Of a stretch of 64,000 nucleotides of DNA, positions 52,986 through 63,812 are shown piece by piece. Origin of the DNA: Doryteuthis pealeii (lineage: Eukaryota > Mollusca > Cephalopoda > Myopsida > Loliginidae); assembly GCA_023376005.1 (NCBI GenBank), contig CM042160.1:83444538-83508537 (forward strand), written 5' to 3'. The translations under genes were made by a program, and so were the position numbers. A model generated the notes under the pieces. That model searched no databases. It saw only the letters and a list, made by a program, of their open reading frames with translations, and was not told the origin of the DNA. Position 1 is the stretch's first letter; the number at the start of each line of letters is the position of its first letter.

Positions 52986-53220
52986 CTTTGTTCTCATTTC
53001 TTTTTCTTCTCTTTCTCAGAAATCCGAATACCGTTTTCTTTTCAATCTCCAATTTCCCCGTAGAGCATAATAATTATGTTACATTAGGGATACGAGAAGA
53101 AAATAAGGAGGGAATAAATACATCCATTATTTTTTTGATTCTGAATAAACTCAGAATGATTGATAGATATGAAAAGATTGAGCATGATAAAGATTGAGCA
53201 TGATAAAGATATCAATAGAC

Positions 53221-53450
53221 TGGTTGGTTTCTTTGTTTAATGGGATATCAACCTTTGTGGGTTATTTAATGCCAAAGCCATCCTTGTAGAAGAACACTAG
53301 TGGTACTATTTAGCCCATAGCTGGGGGTAAGAAAGAGTTTATACCTTTCCCATGGGTACCAGTCCAAAAGTGAACATAATAGTGCAACTGAAGTTTGAAC
53401 TCACTTGCTCTGATGTTGCAGTCCAACACGTTAGCCACTACATCTCACCT
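53221..53450 (-). mobile_element. SINE K
   Basis: GGTTTCTTTGTTTAATGGGA, TATCAACCTTTGTGGGTTAT, TTAATGCCAAAGCCATCC (tail complement), then AGAACACTAGTGGTACTATT, CATAGCTGGGGGTAAG, CTTTCCCATGGGTACCAG, GTGCAACTGAAGTTTGAACT, GTCCAACACGTTAGCCACTA. Confidence 0.85.
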
Positions 53451-53835
53451 AGCAATTGTTAAATAGAAATGGGGTTCTATTGTTTTAATAAGTCAACAAA
53501 ATGTTTTTCTATTTATTTGAGAAAAAAAAAAAAATTTTTAAAAGTATATGTAGTGATAGGCAAGATTGGTTGGAGTGGTTTGGCCGGTGAGGAGGCATAA
53601 AAGCTGAAGCGGTTTCTCTCATGGGCGGATTACTGTTGTCCATGTCAGTCTGAACGATGATGCTTGTGACAAGTGAGAAATGAAGACCAGACAATTTAAA
53701 GCCCCGAAGGATTTTTTTTTTTAAATTCCGGATCAGAGTAAAAATATCTGGCTTTCCTAATCAATATGTAGGATTTAGAATATAGAATTTGATAGCGGCT
53801 TCATCCTCCCTTTTCTGTTTTTGTCTATTAAACAA

Positions 53836-54010
53836 CCAGGTTAGCTCAGTCGCAAGAAAACCACAAGGTTCTTAGTTCGATACCGGCCCTCGCCAACTCA
53901 GTGTATGAGTAGCATAGGGATCTGTACGGTAAAGTAAGGAGCCGATGGTAGGTGTGGTGCTCCACTTTAGACAGAAAATCAATCTTCTTAGTCTAGCGCT
54001 AGTAAAAAGG
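53836..54010 (+). mobile_element. SINE D, 5' part (split by SINE C)
   Basis: CCAGGTTAGCTCAGTCG head (part of the anticodon arm deleted), B box AGTTCGATACCGGCC, full body to CTAGCGCTAGTAAAAAGG. Continues at 54625 after the insertion. Confidence 0.9.
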
Positions 54011-54609
54011 TTTTTTTTTTGGTTTGTTTTGTTTTACGGCATATCAACCTCAGTGGGTCATTTAATGCCGATAAAGTTTTGAAATAAATCAATTCTTAAT
54101 GGATAATACAAATTTTTTATAAATACATTTTTCTATTTAACCCATAGATGGGACCCTAACAGGTACTACCACTCCGGGTCAGAGTAGACCAGGGAGCAAT
54201 GGTGATGAATGGGTTGCTCCACATTCCCCAAACCTCCAAAACTGAAACCTCACCATCAGATAGAGTTTAACGTCATTCCCAGGACATGTAGACCTGCAGC
54301 CACCGCCTTCTAGCACCCATATAATAAAAAGGGGTTGGGGCTTGCCATAAGGGCAATAGGGTTGGGAAAATCATATAGGTGCTAGGGCTTGACGTGACCA
54401 GCCGATTGATCGGAGGGGGCCTCTCCGACCGCCCGTCTAGCCCAAGATAGGGCCAATGTGGAGTATTGCAAGTCATGAACTGCTCATCCACCTGGGCTCT
54501 ATCTTTAAGCATCACAGGTCGCCACCCACGGCCAACAGGTGGCCCCATTGAGGGAGTCTTACCCCTCTACAGAGGTGCAGTCGATGCATTCTAACGCCCC
54601 ACCGACAGG
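54011..54609 (-). mobile_element. SINE C, full length (599 bp), with perfect 15-bp target-site duplication
   Basis: Flanked by GCGCTAGTAAAAAGG at 53996-54010 and 54610-54624. On the minus strand it reads CCTGTCGGTGGGGCGTTAGA, CTCTGTAGAGGGGTAAGACT, GGCGACCTGTGATGCTTAAA, GGTGGATGAGCAGTTCATGA, GGGCTAGACGGGCGGTCGGA, CCTAGCACCTATATGATTTT, ATGGGTGCTAGAAGGCGGTG, ATGTCCTGGGAATGACGTTA, GGTTTGGGGAATGTGGAGCA, TTAGGGTCCCATCTATGGGT, then tail ATTAAATGACCCACTGAGGT TGATATGCC and a poly-A-like end. I see no obvious tRNA, 5S or 7SL head, so its promoter type is open. Length is unusual for a SINE. Confidence 0.9.
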
Positions 54610-54624
54610 GCGCTAGTAAAAAGG

Positions 54625-54682
54625 GGATAGACTCCCTCGCCGATTGGCTGATACCGACATTAGGTCACACTGACAACTTTTT
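54625..54682 (+). mobile_element. SINE D, 3' part (continuation of 53836-54010)
   Basis: GGATAGACTCCCTCGCCGAT, TGGCTGATACCGACATTAG, ACAACTTTTTTTT. Confidence 0.9.
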
Positions 54683-54699
54683 TTTTTGTTGTCTATTAA

Positions 54700-55810
54700 G
54701 CAACAGATGCAAGTTTATTTTCCTCCCTTATCTCAAATTATTTATAATTTTGAAACCTCACAAAACTAATTGTCTCCATTATGAATCATAATTTGTAAAA
54801 TTATCTCGTTGCAGATCATCCATAAAATAAATTTGGTTTAGAATTTTGAAAGAATTATTTTATTGACGACAAGCTGTTGACAAAAGATTATAAAAAGGTA
54901 CCCCCCCCCTACATAAACAAACACCACCCACACATACATACACACACGCAGAGAGTTTGGAAGATATGACACAAACCAAATGGACATCCACTAACAACAA
55001 CTTCAGTTTCGGAGATCCTTTGTAGATGAGATTTTTATCTTGAAATATTAAGAATTTTTATATATATAAAAAAAAAGAATTACAGGTTAACAAATAACAC
55101 CATAGTTACCTTATTTTTCTTTCCACTTGCATTGTGATAGCCTTCAAAACCAACCAACAAACCAATATAAACACAATGCTTCAAGCAAATAAAACCCTTT
55201 TATAAAAAATTTTTTTTAATAATTTTTTTTAAACCCTAAATACAAATCGTATATATATGTATATTACAGACAAACAGAACTTCATTACCTTAATTATTTG
55301 TATTTAATATGCATTCATGTATAACACACTTCTCTAACTTTGGAAGATGAAATTCAAGGGGAAAAAAAAAAAAAAAAAATTGTGTATGATATATAATAAT
55401 AATCCATTCTATACATCCAAGTGCATCTTTCAATTTCTCTAGAGGAAGAGGTGAAACAATTTGCTTAGATTCCTCCTTTCTTATGGGAGAGGGATAGTCC
55501 AGAGTCACATTTGATTGGCAGTTGCACTGGTGTTTCTCAGCATAAACCATATGGTTCAATTGCTGCTGAGATCTAGTTCTTTGACCATAAGCTGGTGACT
55601 AATCAACACTAGCTGGATCACTCTGGTAAAGGTGTATGATGTTGCAAGACCTGAAATGCCTAATGATCTTTAGATTACATCACTGATTATGTGGTCAGGG
55701 GCATCTTTAGGGTGTATTCCTTGATATCTATGATATTTTAAATCATAAATTTAGCATTTGTTCAAGTTTCTATCTTTTCGTACTGACTAAAAATAAGAAT
55801 TTGTACATAT
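54700..55810. other. No gene recognised
   Basis: AT-rich intron with C8 at 54901, a short (CA)-rich run near 54930, and A18 at 55362. No exon or element identified. A 89-codon minus-strand frame at 55290-55559 has no recognisable features. Confidence 0.45.
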
Positions 55811-55814
55811 ATTT

Positions 55815-55930
55815 ACCAACCCCTCTGCACGAGTTTAATAGGTTTGAATTCAGAGTTTTCCTTCTTCTAGATTGGTTACCTAGCCAAGGAGTTCTAACGA
55901 CTCTTACCATTACACCATAATGCCTGCATG
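55815..55930 (-). mobile_element. SINE A, partial
   Basis: TTACCAACCCCTCTGCACGA, GGTTTGAATTCAGAGTTTTC, CTTCTAGATTGGTTACCTAG, then the head complement ACTCTTACCATTACACCATA. The middle third is deleted. Confidence 0.75.
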
Positions 55931-56204
55931 TTCTTATATAAATAAGAATTTATAGTTGAAATGTCTTCATATACAAAATTTACAAATTATTTAGATCAAA
56001 CACATTGACATGTTCACACTAAAATGCAACAAATTTGCAGCAAAAATAAACTGAAATTAGGAGAAGATAAAATCATAAACAGACATTCCAGTTGATATTT
56101 CTTTGTAATGGTGTAAAACAAAGTTTGGATTTATAGATATAACTTGCTATCAGTCATCTCATCTCAAATAGAGTGAGCTATGCGGCAGGGAAAAAAGTTA
56201 ATTA

Positions 56205-56372
56205 TATAGTTTTTATGTATAACCTAACTTTTGAGCTGAAAAATCTGGAAAAATAGTGCGTCTTATACACAGATAATTACAGTATAAAGTTCTTGTGTAT
56301 AATACGCATTCCTAACTTTTAAGCTGAAAAATCTGGAAAAATAGTGCATCTTATACACAGATAATTACAAAA
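56205..56372 (+). repeat. Tandem duplication, unit about 88 bp
   Basis: AACTTTTGAGCTGAAAAATC TGGAAAAATAGTGCGTCTTA TACACAGATAATTACA at 56227 recurs at 56314 with GTGCATCTTA. The second is followed by A13. Confidence 0.8.
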
Positions 56373-56617
56373 AAAAAAAAAAGAAAAAGAAAGGTAAATG
56401 TGTTAAATCAAAGTCCATTTTTTGAGAGATTTAAAGAAACAAAAGAGAAAGAATAATTTCAGGAAAACTTTAGGAAATAAAAAAAAGTTTTCTCTTTATT
56501 TTCCTCTTAATTTGCAAACGTTTCGTTAATGATGTTTGTTGTAAAAGGGAAACTTTTGATTCAATCTGAAATATTGCTTTCTTAGATCTTCTAATTAAAA
56601 CTTTTTTCTCTACAATC

Positions 56618-56800
56618 TATCTAGACATATATAAAGGACACTTGGTGTGTATGTCTGGATGAAACTATAAAAATAAAACAATTAATGACAAAGTAAATAT
56701 CTATACACACTAAATATCACCGGTTCTTGCTTTGTGTAAAAAACATGAAGATTTGATTTATATTCAAAGATATTTAAAAATTACAATAAACATATAATTG
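56618..56800 (+). mobile_element. Helitron-like family A/H, 5' half
   Basis: TCTATCTAGACATATATAAA, GTATGTCTGGATGAAACTAT, AACAATTAATGACAAAGTAA, ATATCACCGGTTCTTGCTTT, ATATTTAAAAATTACAATAA. The 3' half is replaced by SINE A from 56803. Confidence 0.65.
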
Positions 56801-56802
56801 TT

Positions 56803-57175
56803 GGAGGCGTGTGTGGTGCAATGGTTACCATTGTAGGAAATGGACATGGCAAGTTGAGTTCAAATCCTGGACATGGCTGTTTACATTTCACATTGGAAAA
56901 ATGTACGAATCCAACTGTTCTCCCCCCCCCCAGCTATGGGTAAATAGTAGGGCAGACTGAGCTCTTTAACCTTGGTATGGCAAGCGATCTAAGAGAAGGA
57001 AAACTCTGAATTCAAACCAAAGGGTCTCTCTTCTCGTTAGTCAAAACTACTTTGAGAGCTCTACCTTCTTTCTTTCTTGGTATGGCAACCAGTCTAGGAG
57101 AAGGAAAACTCTGAATTCAAACCAAAGGGACTCTCTCCTCATTAGTCAAAAACTACTTCTCCCTCTCTTTCTCCT
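56803..57175 (+). mobile_element. SINE A with internal tandem duplication
   Basis: Head GTGTGGTGCAATGGTTACCA (A box) with B box GAGTTCAAATCCTGG, CCCAGCTATGGGTAAATAGT, GAGCTCTTTAACCTTGG. Then GGTATGGCAAGCGATCTAAG AGAAGGAAAACTCTGAATTC AAACCAAAGGG at 56974 and again at 57079 (about 105 bp apart). Confidence 0.8.
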
Positions 57176-57423
57176 CTTTCTACTATTAAATAAAATAAAA
57201 AAAGGTTCAAGAATAAGATTAATTGCAAAAAGAGAAGATAGCTGACACTAGATTTATAAAAAATCTTGAAATATCTGTCTAATTGGGAGTAATGGTGATG
57301 AAGGAGTACTCCACACTCCCTAGAGTTCCAGAATTGGAGCCTTATAAACCAGTAAAGTCACACTATTATGTTCACTTTCAGACAAATTATCCTTAGGAAA
57401 AGTATGAACCCCCCTCATAAATA

Positions 57424-57645
57424 GTAAGTAAAGTCGACGAAGTGGCCTATTATCAGTATCAACCAGACAGTGAGGAAGTCTATTCCCTTTTCACTAGCAC
57501 TCGATGAGTGAGATTGTTTTTTGTATCTGAGGTGAAGCCCCACACTTACCATCAGTTCCCCACTTTACCGCACAGATCCCTGTCCTACTCATATGCAGAG
57601 TTGGTGAGAACCGGTATCAAACCCACGACTAAGCTAAACCAGCCC
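57424..57645 (-). mobile_element. SINE D
   Basis: AGTAAAGTCGACGAAGTGGC, CTATTATCAGTATCAACCAG, CAGTTCCCCACTTTACCGCA, GAGTTGGTGAGAACCGGTAT, CTAAGCTAAACCAGCC; the anticodon-arm region of the head is deleted. A SINE C-like scrap (GAAGGAGTACTCCACACTCC) lies just before, at 57285-57345. Confidence 0.85.
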
Positions 57646-57649
57646 TAAA

Positions 57650-59020
57650 ATGCCATTTTAAGAAAATTGGGGATGTTCAATTCTTATTCACACCACTTTT
57701 TTGTAATTTTTTTTAAAAACTTAACTCTCAACATTCTGTTGAGAATTTTCTAAGTCCAGATTCCCATTCCTATAACTATTTATCAAAAAATGGCCTTTTC
57801 ATTTAAAGTTACTCGAGATATTTTCCTTAAATTAAAGACTTCTAAATATGTTTAATATTACATTTAAACAAAGGCTATCATTTGGGGCAGATTAGGAAAA
57901 TGAATGTGACTTCCAGCCGGTTGGTATAGGACATTAAGAGTTAAGCTATGTAATACCCCCCCTCCCCCCAAAAAAAAAGAAAAAAAAAAGTAACACCTTA
58001 AATGGTGAGACACTCAAAATCTGAAAAGTACATAAGATTTCTCAATTCTCTTTACAACTTGCATTTCTTTTTAAGGAGTGAAGTGAAAAGAAAATAATCA
58101 CTTTTTAAATAAACGGCTGCAGCAAAAATTTCTTGTAATTAATTATAGAGTAGGAAGAAATCTGAACAATTTTCACAGTTGTCATTTAATCAACACAATA
58201 AGTTGTTATTTACTAACCTTAGGTTAGTTTGGTACAAGGCCATAAATATGGAGCACTCAATGATAACCTACATTACTAGCAATGATCTGACAGTTTAACT
58301 TGTTAACCATTACATCAGGTGATGAGGTGGCTATAATAATCATAAGTTATTTTAATTTCTGAGATAATATATCATTAGCTTTTATGTTTTTAAAGTAGTT
58401 TTCCTAAGATTCAAATTAAAATAAATCAATAAACAAAGAAGCTACATATCAAACAAATTTAAATTTTCTTTAGATGAACTTTTATCAAGTCCAATTTATT
58501 GGAAGAGAAAAAATTTTTTGAACAATTATTTTAATTTATTTATTTGTTTTTTTTTTTCTTTTTTAATGACTCCTTGGGCATATCACGTCAACCTTTTACA
58601 AAACAAGACAAAAAGAAAAAATCTTTTCACATAACAAACATTGTTAATATAATATCTATGTACAGATCAAATTTTGTTAAGTATTTCATCCGATAGTTCC
58701 CAAACATACCCTCTTAATTTCTTATTCTTACATTTTTTTTCTGAAATCATTCAAATTAATCTTTAATTTTTTTTTATCCTATTGCTGTTATTGATCTGAT
58801 TAGGCAATTTGTTCCAAAAATATATTACATTATTAGCAAAAAAAAAAGAAAAAAAAGAAGGTTAATTAAGTAAAAAAAAAAAAAAAACTTTAGAAAAAAT
58901 ATCAATTCTAAATTGATAACAGTACAAACAGTTTAAGATGGATTAGAAAAACCAGCTAAGAAGGAAGAAAAAAGAGTAGAGAAGAAAAATAACAAGAAGA
59001 AGAAAAAAAAAAAAAAAAAA
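57650..59020. other. No gene recognised
   Basis: AT-rich intron with a C6-C5-A8 run at 57956 and several A-runs. No exon, SINE or Helitron end identified. Confidence 0.5.
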
Positions 59021-59039
59021 AAAAAAAAACGGGTGGTGT

Positions 59040-59215
59040 AAAAATTAATTTTTGAACGATATTGTCTGAGGTGGGAGTTAAAAAATTCAATGTCAGAGAG
59101 TTTGTATCATAAGTAAGTAAAATTATCAATTTTATTAAAGGAGTAAAAAAAACAAAAATCAATTTGAAATGTAAACTTAGTTCTGTCCCCCTCACATAAA
59201 ATGTTGGGTGCATCT
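59040..59215 (-). mobile_element. Helitron-like family I fragment
   Basis: CAATGTCAGAGAGTTTGTAT, CATAAGTAAGTAAAATTATC, TTATTAAAGGAGTAAAAAA, GTAAACTTAGTTCTG parallel 17540-17670 in order. Both ends are missing. The adjacent A24 at 59006-59030 is a separate homopolymer. Confidence 0.5.
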
Positions 59216-59516
59216 ATAAATTATCAATTAAATAATCATTTTGAATATTTTACATGTAAATTTTACACAAAACAGTAGGTATTTATTCATTTGTAAACTT
59301 TTTAGTTAACGCCTTGTTACTGAAAAAAGGGTGAGAGTAAAAAATAATTTTTTAAATTGATTATAAATTTTCGCTAATGATATTTTCCATTCAAAGTTAT
59401 ACAACTTTTTAATTAATTTCATAGTTTAAAAGATTCAAATGTTGAATTACAAGAAACAACTTCTATTTATTTCATTAATATTGAATAATTAAAAAAGATA
59501 TATAATACATGGTTGT

Positions 59517-59630
59517 TCTTTATTCTATGTATTAATGATTTTGATTATTGTGAATTAAGCTGTGACATAGTTTCGGTTACAAGACAGATAGACATCAAAC
59601 CTCCATTATAATAAGATATTGATTTGGGAT
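59517..59630 (-). mobile_element. Helitron-like family T, 5' fragment
   Basis: Minus-strand TCTTATTATAATGGAGGTTT, GTCTATCTGTCTTGTAACCG, AAACTATGTCACAGC, AAATCATTAATACATAGAAT. Confidence 0.55.
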
Positions 59631-59836
59631 ACCAAAATGATTCTGGGAAAAGACAAATGCCATAAATACTTACATACATCAATAAGTTAAAAGTTTTATG
59701 ATAAAAAAAAAAGTAAAAAAAAAAAAAAGAATTTTAGCAAACAAATATTTTACAACATAATCTCCTTTGTTGTCAATGCACTTAATGATGAACATTAATC
59801 ACAGATCAAACATACAGTGAAAATTTCTGACCCAAA

Positions 59837-60329
59837 TCTTATAATAGAGTTTATGTGTCTGTAACTAAAACTACTTCACCACCGACATCACAATTCCCTT
59901 AGTTATTCATGTTATATCATTCATTATTGAATAATCTTGGTTTAATCTTATTTATTGACAATGTTTTACCAAAAATCTAGCTGATTTAGATCTGCCTCAA
60001 AACAGCTCATGTTATTAATGTGTTTAAAATTCCTGCAATGTGTGTTATATATCACTAAGAAAAAAGGTTTACATAATATATGGTGTGGACAAATTTAATA
60101 AATAATTACTTTGTGTTATTGATTTCTAATATTATTGTTTTGTTCTCAAAAGTATTAAAAGCAATCTTATGTATAATTTTATATAGAAATCAATTAAATT
60201 AAAACAAAAATCAGTATAATTTTCTTATAAGAGTTCTTATTTAGTTTTGTTAGTTTTTCTAATTTAATATAATATTTCATTACATTAAAACTTAAATACA
60301 TTTGCCCAAAGGGCTCATATTTTTGCTAG
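59837..60329 (+). mobile_element. Helitron-like family T, full length (493 bp), reference copy
   Basis: A|TCTTATAATAGAGTTTATG, TGTCTGTAACTAAAACTACT, GATCTGCCTCAAAACAGC, AAATAATTACTTTGTGTTAT, TTATAAGAGTTCTTATTTAG, ending TTGCCCAAAGGGC hairpin, TCATATTTTTG, CTAG|T. Lies about 100 bp downstream (minus sense) of the Smad MH1 exon donor. Confidence 0.7.
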
Positions 60330-60388
60330 TTCAATTAATAACCCAGTCAGCCTCTCGGACGAGGGACTGATTTTTTCTACATCAATCA

Positions 60389-60685
<297 letters not shown>

Positions 60686-60773
60686 CTAAGAAGATTGAAA
60701 AGTTGAAAATTATTTACAGTTATGTACAATTATAAAAAAGTAACATGCTAGTCTAGGGGAAATATTTTTTAAT

Positions 60774-60776
<3 letters not shown>

Positions 60777-60832
<56 letters not shown>
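60777..60832 (+). repeat. (GA)n microsatellite
   Basis: About 28 GA units, roughly 150 bp upstream (minus sense) of the Smad acceptor; on the transcript strand this is a (CT)n pyrimidine tract. Confidence 0.95.
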
Positions 60833-60835
<3 letters not shown>

Positions 60836-61007
60836 ACAGAAAAAACAGAGAGGAGAAAGAGGAGGAGGAAGAAGAAGAAAAGTAATGATGAATTCAGAAT
60901 AGAAATAAAAAAGCTTAACAACCAATAACAGAAAAAAACAAACAAAAAAAACCCCCAAAACTTTCTAGTAAACTATTCTAAGAGTAAACACGTTTTCAAG
61001 TTCAAAA

Positions 61008-61435
61008 TCTATATATTAATACTTATATTCCTTATTTGTACGACCGTTATCATCTTGCAACACTTTCTGGTTAAAAATGAGACCATCCAAATTGCCTAAA
61101 GATGAAATGCAAAAATGTAAATCCTGATTATCTTTATCTGATGTTGCTTATCAGCCAAATTCTTATTTCTTATGAGTGTTGTCACCTCAGCTAAATAATG
61201 GACTATTCCGTTTTTTTTATAAAGAAAGAAAGGGAAGATGGAAGCACATGGACATGATAATGTGGGCTGCCCAGCATTGACCAACATTGCATGGATAATG
61301 GATGCTGCTCAGAGGACCTCCCAGGGACAATGAGTGATAAAGAAGGTTGGCAAGAGATTGTCATGGATATCCATGCTAATTGCACAACATGATGATGATG
61401 ATGATGATGACTGGTATATCCGCAGGTCCTGCTAG
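61008..61435 (+). mobile_element. Helitron-like family B with inserted or captured cargo
   Basis: A|TCTATATATTAATACTTATA, GACCGTTATCATCTTGCAAC, CCTGATTATCTTTATCTGA, ATAATGGACTATTCCG at the 5' side; GGTATATCCGCAGGTCCTG, CTAG|T at the 3' side. The middle (61238-61408) is foreign: GGCTGCCCAGCATTGACCAA, GGATGCTGCTCAGAGGACCT, AGGTTGGCAAGAGATTGTCA, ending in (GAT)n. That simple-repeat end suggests a LINE 3' fragment inserted in the Helitron. Confidence 0.7.
61238..61408 (+). mobile_element. Probable LINE 3' fragment with (GAT)n tail
   Basis: GC-richer segment ending in seven GAT units, all inside a family B element. A minus-strand 60-codon frame is incidental. The LINE assignment rests on the tail and is weak. 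Confidence 0.4.
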
Positions 61436-61554
61436 TAAAAATGTTTATTATACTTTTATGAATAGATAAGTTGCAAAACTTTTATCTTCCTGTTGAATCT
61501 TAAAGAGTGAGTCTAAAGTTTTGCAATATTTGCATGCATGTTAGTTTGCATTAT

Positions 61555-61595
61555 TTTGATTTTTTGGACTGTTGTCCTCATCTTTATTCATTGCT
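61555..61595 (-). mobile_element. SINE E tail fragment at a LINE insertion point
   Basis: TTTTTGGACTGTTGTCCTCA TCTTTATT, the reverse complement of the SINE E end, stops where the LINE below begins. Confidence 0.55.
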
Positions 61596-61870
61596 CAAGC
61601 AGGAACATCATGTGGGACATGCCAAACACATTACACTGTCAAACATTTTCTCATGGAATGTAGAGTTTTCACTCCAATCAGAAAGAAATATTTCATCACA
61701 AATAAAATGAAGGATCTGTTTAAGAATACTAACTTGGATGACATTTTATCCTTCTTGAGAGAAATAAAAATATATCGAAACTTGAGTAGCAACTTTTACC
61801 TTATACTCTAACAGTTTCTGGCATTAAATAACCCACAGGGTTATTATACCATTAAAAAACCAAACTGAAC
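61590..61870 (+). pseudogene. LINE 3' end: C-terminal pol fragment and shared-tail 3' UTR
   Basis: Frame SSCGTCQTHYTVKHFLMECR, VFTPIRKKYFITNKMKDLFK, NTNLDDILSFLREIKIYRNL, then a stop at 61811. The C..C....VKH...C pattern is the C-terminal Cys-rich motif of jockey/CR1-like polyproteins. It aligns along its length with the minus-strand copy at 31200-31380 (MKDLFENANMEDILSFLREI). Only 11 bases after the stop the sequence becomes GGCATTAAATAACCCACAGG, GTTATTATACCATTAAAAAA and CCAAAC, the tail used by SINEs C and K. 5' truncated. Confidence 0.8.
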
Positions 61871-61959
61871 CAAACTAAATGAAGTTAATAAAAATTATTT
61901 ATACCAATTTGAAGATATTAAGAACTTGAAATATAGAAACTTTTATCAAAATAACTTGT

Positions 61960-62035
61960 TTCGGCATTAAATCCCCCAAAAAGGGTTGATATGCCTTAAA
62001 ACAACCAACCAACCAACCAACAAACCAACCTTATT
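61960..62035 (+). mobile_element. Isolated shared tail
   Basis: CGGCATTAAATCCCCCAAAA AGGGTTGATATGCCTTAAAA then (CAAC)n. No recognisable body precedes it: a severely truncated SINE or LINE. Confidence 0.7.
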
Positions 62036-62284
62036 TTTACCGTGATATAAAAAAAACCCATTTCAACCTTTTTATTCCCCCAGCATTCTTCAGGAGACCC
62101 TTAGCAAAGATTCAACTCATCCAAATAAATGAGGTCATTGTTTTTGCACAATCCAGCAATCTGAGAAGCGTCACAAATGTTTAAAAAAATTTTTTTTTTA
62201 AATCTCAAAAATCGACAAATAATGCAAGTTTGCGATGTGAATATCACATGACTGAAGTGGTTCAAGCTGTGCTTAATAGTTTTA

Positions 62285-62450
62285 TGGTTGGTTGGGTTTT
62301 ATGGCATGTCAAACCCATTGGGTCATTTTATGCTGAAGATGTTTTTGTTTTATTCCTACTTGATGGGTACTCAATTATTTCTCTTTAACCCATAGATGGG
62401 ACCTTAACAGGTACTACCATTCCAGGCCAGAATGGACCTGGGAGATATCT
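62285..62450 (-). mobile_element. SINE C-related variant with shared tail
   Basis: GGTTGGGTTTTATGGCATGT, CAAACCCATTGGGTCATTTT, TTAACCCATAGATGGGACCT, TAACAGGTACTACCATTCC. Same variant as 36525-36815. Confidence 0.65.
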
Positions 62451-62484
62451 GTTGATGGGACTTCTATAAAAAAAGAGATTAGTC

Positions 62485-62650
62485 TATAATTTACCCAACC
62501 CCTCTGCATGAGCAGGATGTGACACAAGGTCTATTTTTAGGCAGGGTTTAACAGGTTTGAATTCAGAGATTTCCTTCTCCTAGACCAGTTGCCATACTAA
62601 TGTTAAAGATCCCAATCTGCCCTACTATTTACCCCTAATCCCTGAGAGAA
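62485..62650 (-). mobile_element. SINE A, partial
   Basis: TTTACCCAACCCCTCTGCAT, GGATGTGACACAAGGTC, GGTTTGAATTCAGAGATTTC, CTTCTCCTAGACCAGTTGCC, AAGATCCCAATCTGCCCTAC. The head is missing. Confidence 0.8.
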
Positions 62651-62989
62651 AATCAAGTTCTTAAAGTACATTACAGCAATCCATCAGTATTCATCAATAT
62701 GTACAAAAATATTCTATTATCAAAATATAAAAAGTTAATAAAAGTAAAAATATTTGTTTTCATTTTTCATTGCACATTCTTTGTCAAAATCAATAAGAAA
62801 TTTTTATTTTCTAATAAAAAAAGAGAAAATATTCTTCTCTCAATAATCAATAATTGATTTAATGGAATAGAAAGATCAATGAGAGATAAACAAGTGGAGA
62901 ATTGAGATGGAATAATCTTGGCTTGAAAAAAAAAGAAAAAAAACATTGCAAAAATATTGGAAGTTTAATCATCATCTTTGTACAAGTCA

Positions 62990-63540
62990 TAAATGGTAAA
63001 TAAATGAGAATGAAGGAAAAGCAGAAAGAAAAACTGAATGAATGAAATGGAGAAAGAAAGAAAAGCATGAATAAATGAATGAAAACTGAGAACGAAAGAA
63101 AAGCAGAAAGAAAACCTGAATGAATGAAAACTGAAAAATTATGAAAGAAAGAATAAATGAATGAAAACTGAGAAAGAAAAAGAACTGAGAATGAAAGGAA
63201 GAAGAAAAATCAAATTTAGAGGGAAAAAAAGCCTGTATGAGAGGAATAAATTAAAATGTAGGGAAAAGAAAGACAGAATGAATGAATGAATGAAAACTGA
63301 GAATGAAAGAAAAACAGAAAGAAAACCTGAATGAATGAAAACTGAAAAATTAAGAAAGAAAGAATAAATAAATGAATGAAAATTAAGAAGGAAAGAAAGA
63401 AAGAAAGAACTGAGAAGGAAAGGAAGAAGGAAAAACTAGAAAAAGAGAGAGAGAGAGAGAGAAAAAAAAAAGCCTGTCTGAGAGGAATAAATGAGAATGT
63501 ATGGGAAAAAAAAAAAAAAAAAAAGAAAGAATGAAAAAGA
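62990..63540 (+). repeat. Purine-rich degenerate tandem repeat (GAAA/GAATGAAT), with a 212-241 bp duplication
   Basis: CAGAAAGAAAACCTGAATGA at 63103 and 63315 (212 bp apart), and GCCTGT-TGAGAGGAATAAAT at 63231 and 63472 (241 bp apart), mark two long units. Each is built from GAAAGAAA and GAATGAAT words. The 132-codon minus-strand frame (Ser/Phe/Leu) is spurious. Confidence 0.85.
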
Positions 63541-63677
63541 TTCAGAAGATGAAGGAGAGAGAGATCCAATGACAGGCTGTAAGATGATGTCCAAGTTTTG
63601 CAATGAACAGTCATAGAGTAAATTTATACAAGAAAATTCAATCTTATATAAAGACATACTTAAGAGAAGGTTCCTGA

Positions 63678-63772
63678 TTTTAACAAGAAACACCTGAAGA
63701 AGTCTGGAGGGCACATCAGCTGAAACGTTGTGTATATAACAATAAAGATGAGGATAACAGTCCAAAAATTCC
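63678..63772 (+). mobile_element. SINE E tail, 5'-truncated
   Basis: AAGAAACACCTGAAGAAGTC, TGGAGGGCACATCAGCTGAA, ACGTTGTGTATATAACAATA, AAGATGAGGATAACAGTCC. Confidence 0.8.
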
Positions 63773-63812
63773 ATATGATACAAACATACTTCTTCATATA
63801 AATGGGGGGGGG

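Noticed and set aside
55290..55559. 89-codon minus-strand frame as a Smad exon or other gene
   Set aside because: Contains none of the Smad linker or MH2 motifs and lacks credible splice sites. An A18 tract interrupts it.
63216..63614. 132-codon Phe/Ser/Leu frame on the minus strand
   Set aside because: Translation of a polypurine low-complexity tract.
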